Assembly: GCA_018224345.1 (NCBI GenBank)
Contig: JAGTUW010000329.1
Location: 1-5,865, forward strand
Direction: 5' to 3'
Length of the DNA: 5,865 nt
Origin: Bacteroidota bacterium
GTDB lineage: Bacteria > Bacteroidota > Ignavibacteria > SZUA-365
The notes under the pieces are model-generated. The model ran no database searches, had not been told where the DNA came from, and saw nothing but the letters and a program-made list of their open reading frames with translations. The position numbers and the translations under genes are program-made. Below are positions 5,714-5,865 of the stretch, piece after piece (positions within the stretch are counted from its first letter, which is position 1; each line of letters starts with the position of its first letter).

Positions 5714-5733
5714 GGGCGGTTCGCGAACCGCCC
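5714..5733. repeat. 20-nt perfect GC-rich palindrome
   Basis: GGGCGGTTCG followed by its exact reverse complement CGAACCGCCC. It sits midway between the two copies of the 46-nt repeat. Palindromes built on GGCGGTTCGCGAACCGCC are, from memory, found interspersed between genes in several unrelated bacterial genomes. No T run follows, so it is probably a repeat element rather than an intrinsic terminator. Confidence 0.8.
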
Positions 5734-5818
5734 TCCTTCGCGGAACCCCCGTTCGTCAATCACACCCGCACAACATCACTTTTCCAATCGGACGGGGTAT
5801 CGCGGGATTTGAATAAAC

Positions 5819-5865
5819 CAACGGAAATCACACCGTTTTTTCCACCGTACATCCCGACCCCGACG
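5819..5865. repeat. 46-nt direct repeat, copy 2 (reaches window edge)
   Basis: Same start (CAACGGAAATCACACCGTTT) and end (ACATCCCGACCCCGACG) as copy 1, with TTTCCACCGT replacing CTACACCGA in the middle. The 192-nt start-to-start distance and the cut at the window end leave open whether a longer repeat unit continues to the right. Confidence 0.75.

Noticed and set aside
5627..5865. CRISPR array
   Set aside because: There are only two copies, separated by 147 nt, and no cas genes are present.

Overview
The window looks like a chromosomal segment from a free-living member of the Bacteroidota/Chlorobiota (FCB) assemblage, most like the Ignavibacteria/Kapabacteria type. The main clue is the C-terminal type IX secretion (T9SS) sorting domain of the last gene, with its NYPNPFNP motif, LGR...L turn and SGIYF ending. 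Three promoter-like sites of the form TTG-N19-TAnnTT, close to the Bacteroidota -33/-7 promoter, agree with this. Gene density is modest, the coding regions are GC-rich and all four protein genes lie on the + strand. This is inference from motifs; no database was searched.

Layout: (1) 2-118, the C-terminus of a short-chain dehydrogenase/reductase. (2) 119-407, a gene-less stretch with a short tandem repeat and a 20-bp direct repeat 157 bp apart, ending in a promoter. (3) 444-2222 (possible GTG start at 408), an LdtD/YcbB-type L,D-transpeptidase. (4) 2428-3405, a membrane-anchored diheme cytochrome c with its own promoter and Shine-Dalgarno site. (5) 3406-3708, an intergenic region with a possible minus-strand gene remnant or repeat, and a hairpin terminator. 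(6) 3709-5106, a secreted Omp28-like thioredoxin-fold protein carrying a T9SS sorting tail, followed by a strong terminator at 5137-5168. (7) 5169-5865, no protein gene. This last stretch holds a candidate minus-strand structured small RNA (about 5411 down to 5300) with promoter and terminator, an AT-rich stretch, two palindromes sharing a TTCGCGAA core, and two copies of a 46-47 nt repeat 192 bp apart.

The four protein genes are separated by roughly 200-325 nt with their own signals, so they are probably transcribed singly. They share a cell-envelope theme (peptidoglycan cross-linking, periplasmic electron transfer, an exported thiol-redox-like protein), but nothing ties them into one pathway. 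The most noteworthy item is the candidate small RNA at 5300-5445. I see no CRISPR array, transposase, phage gene or defence system.
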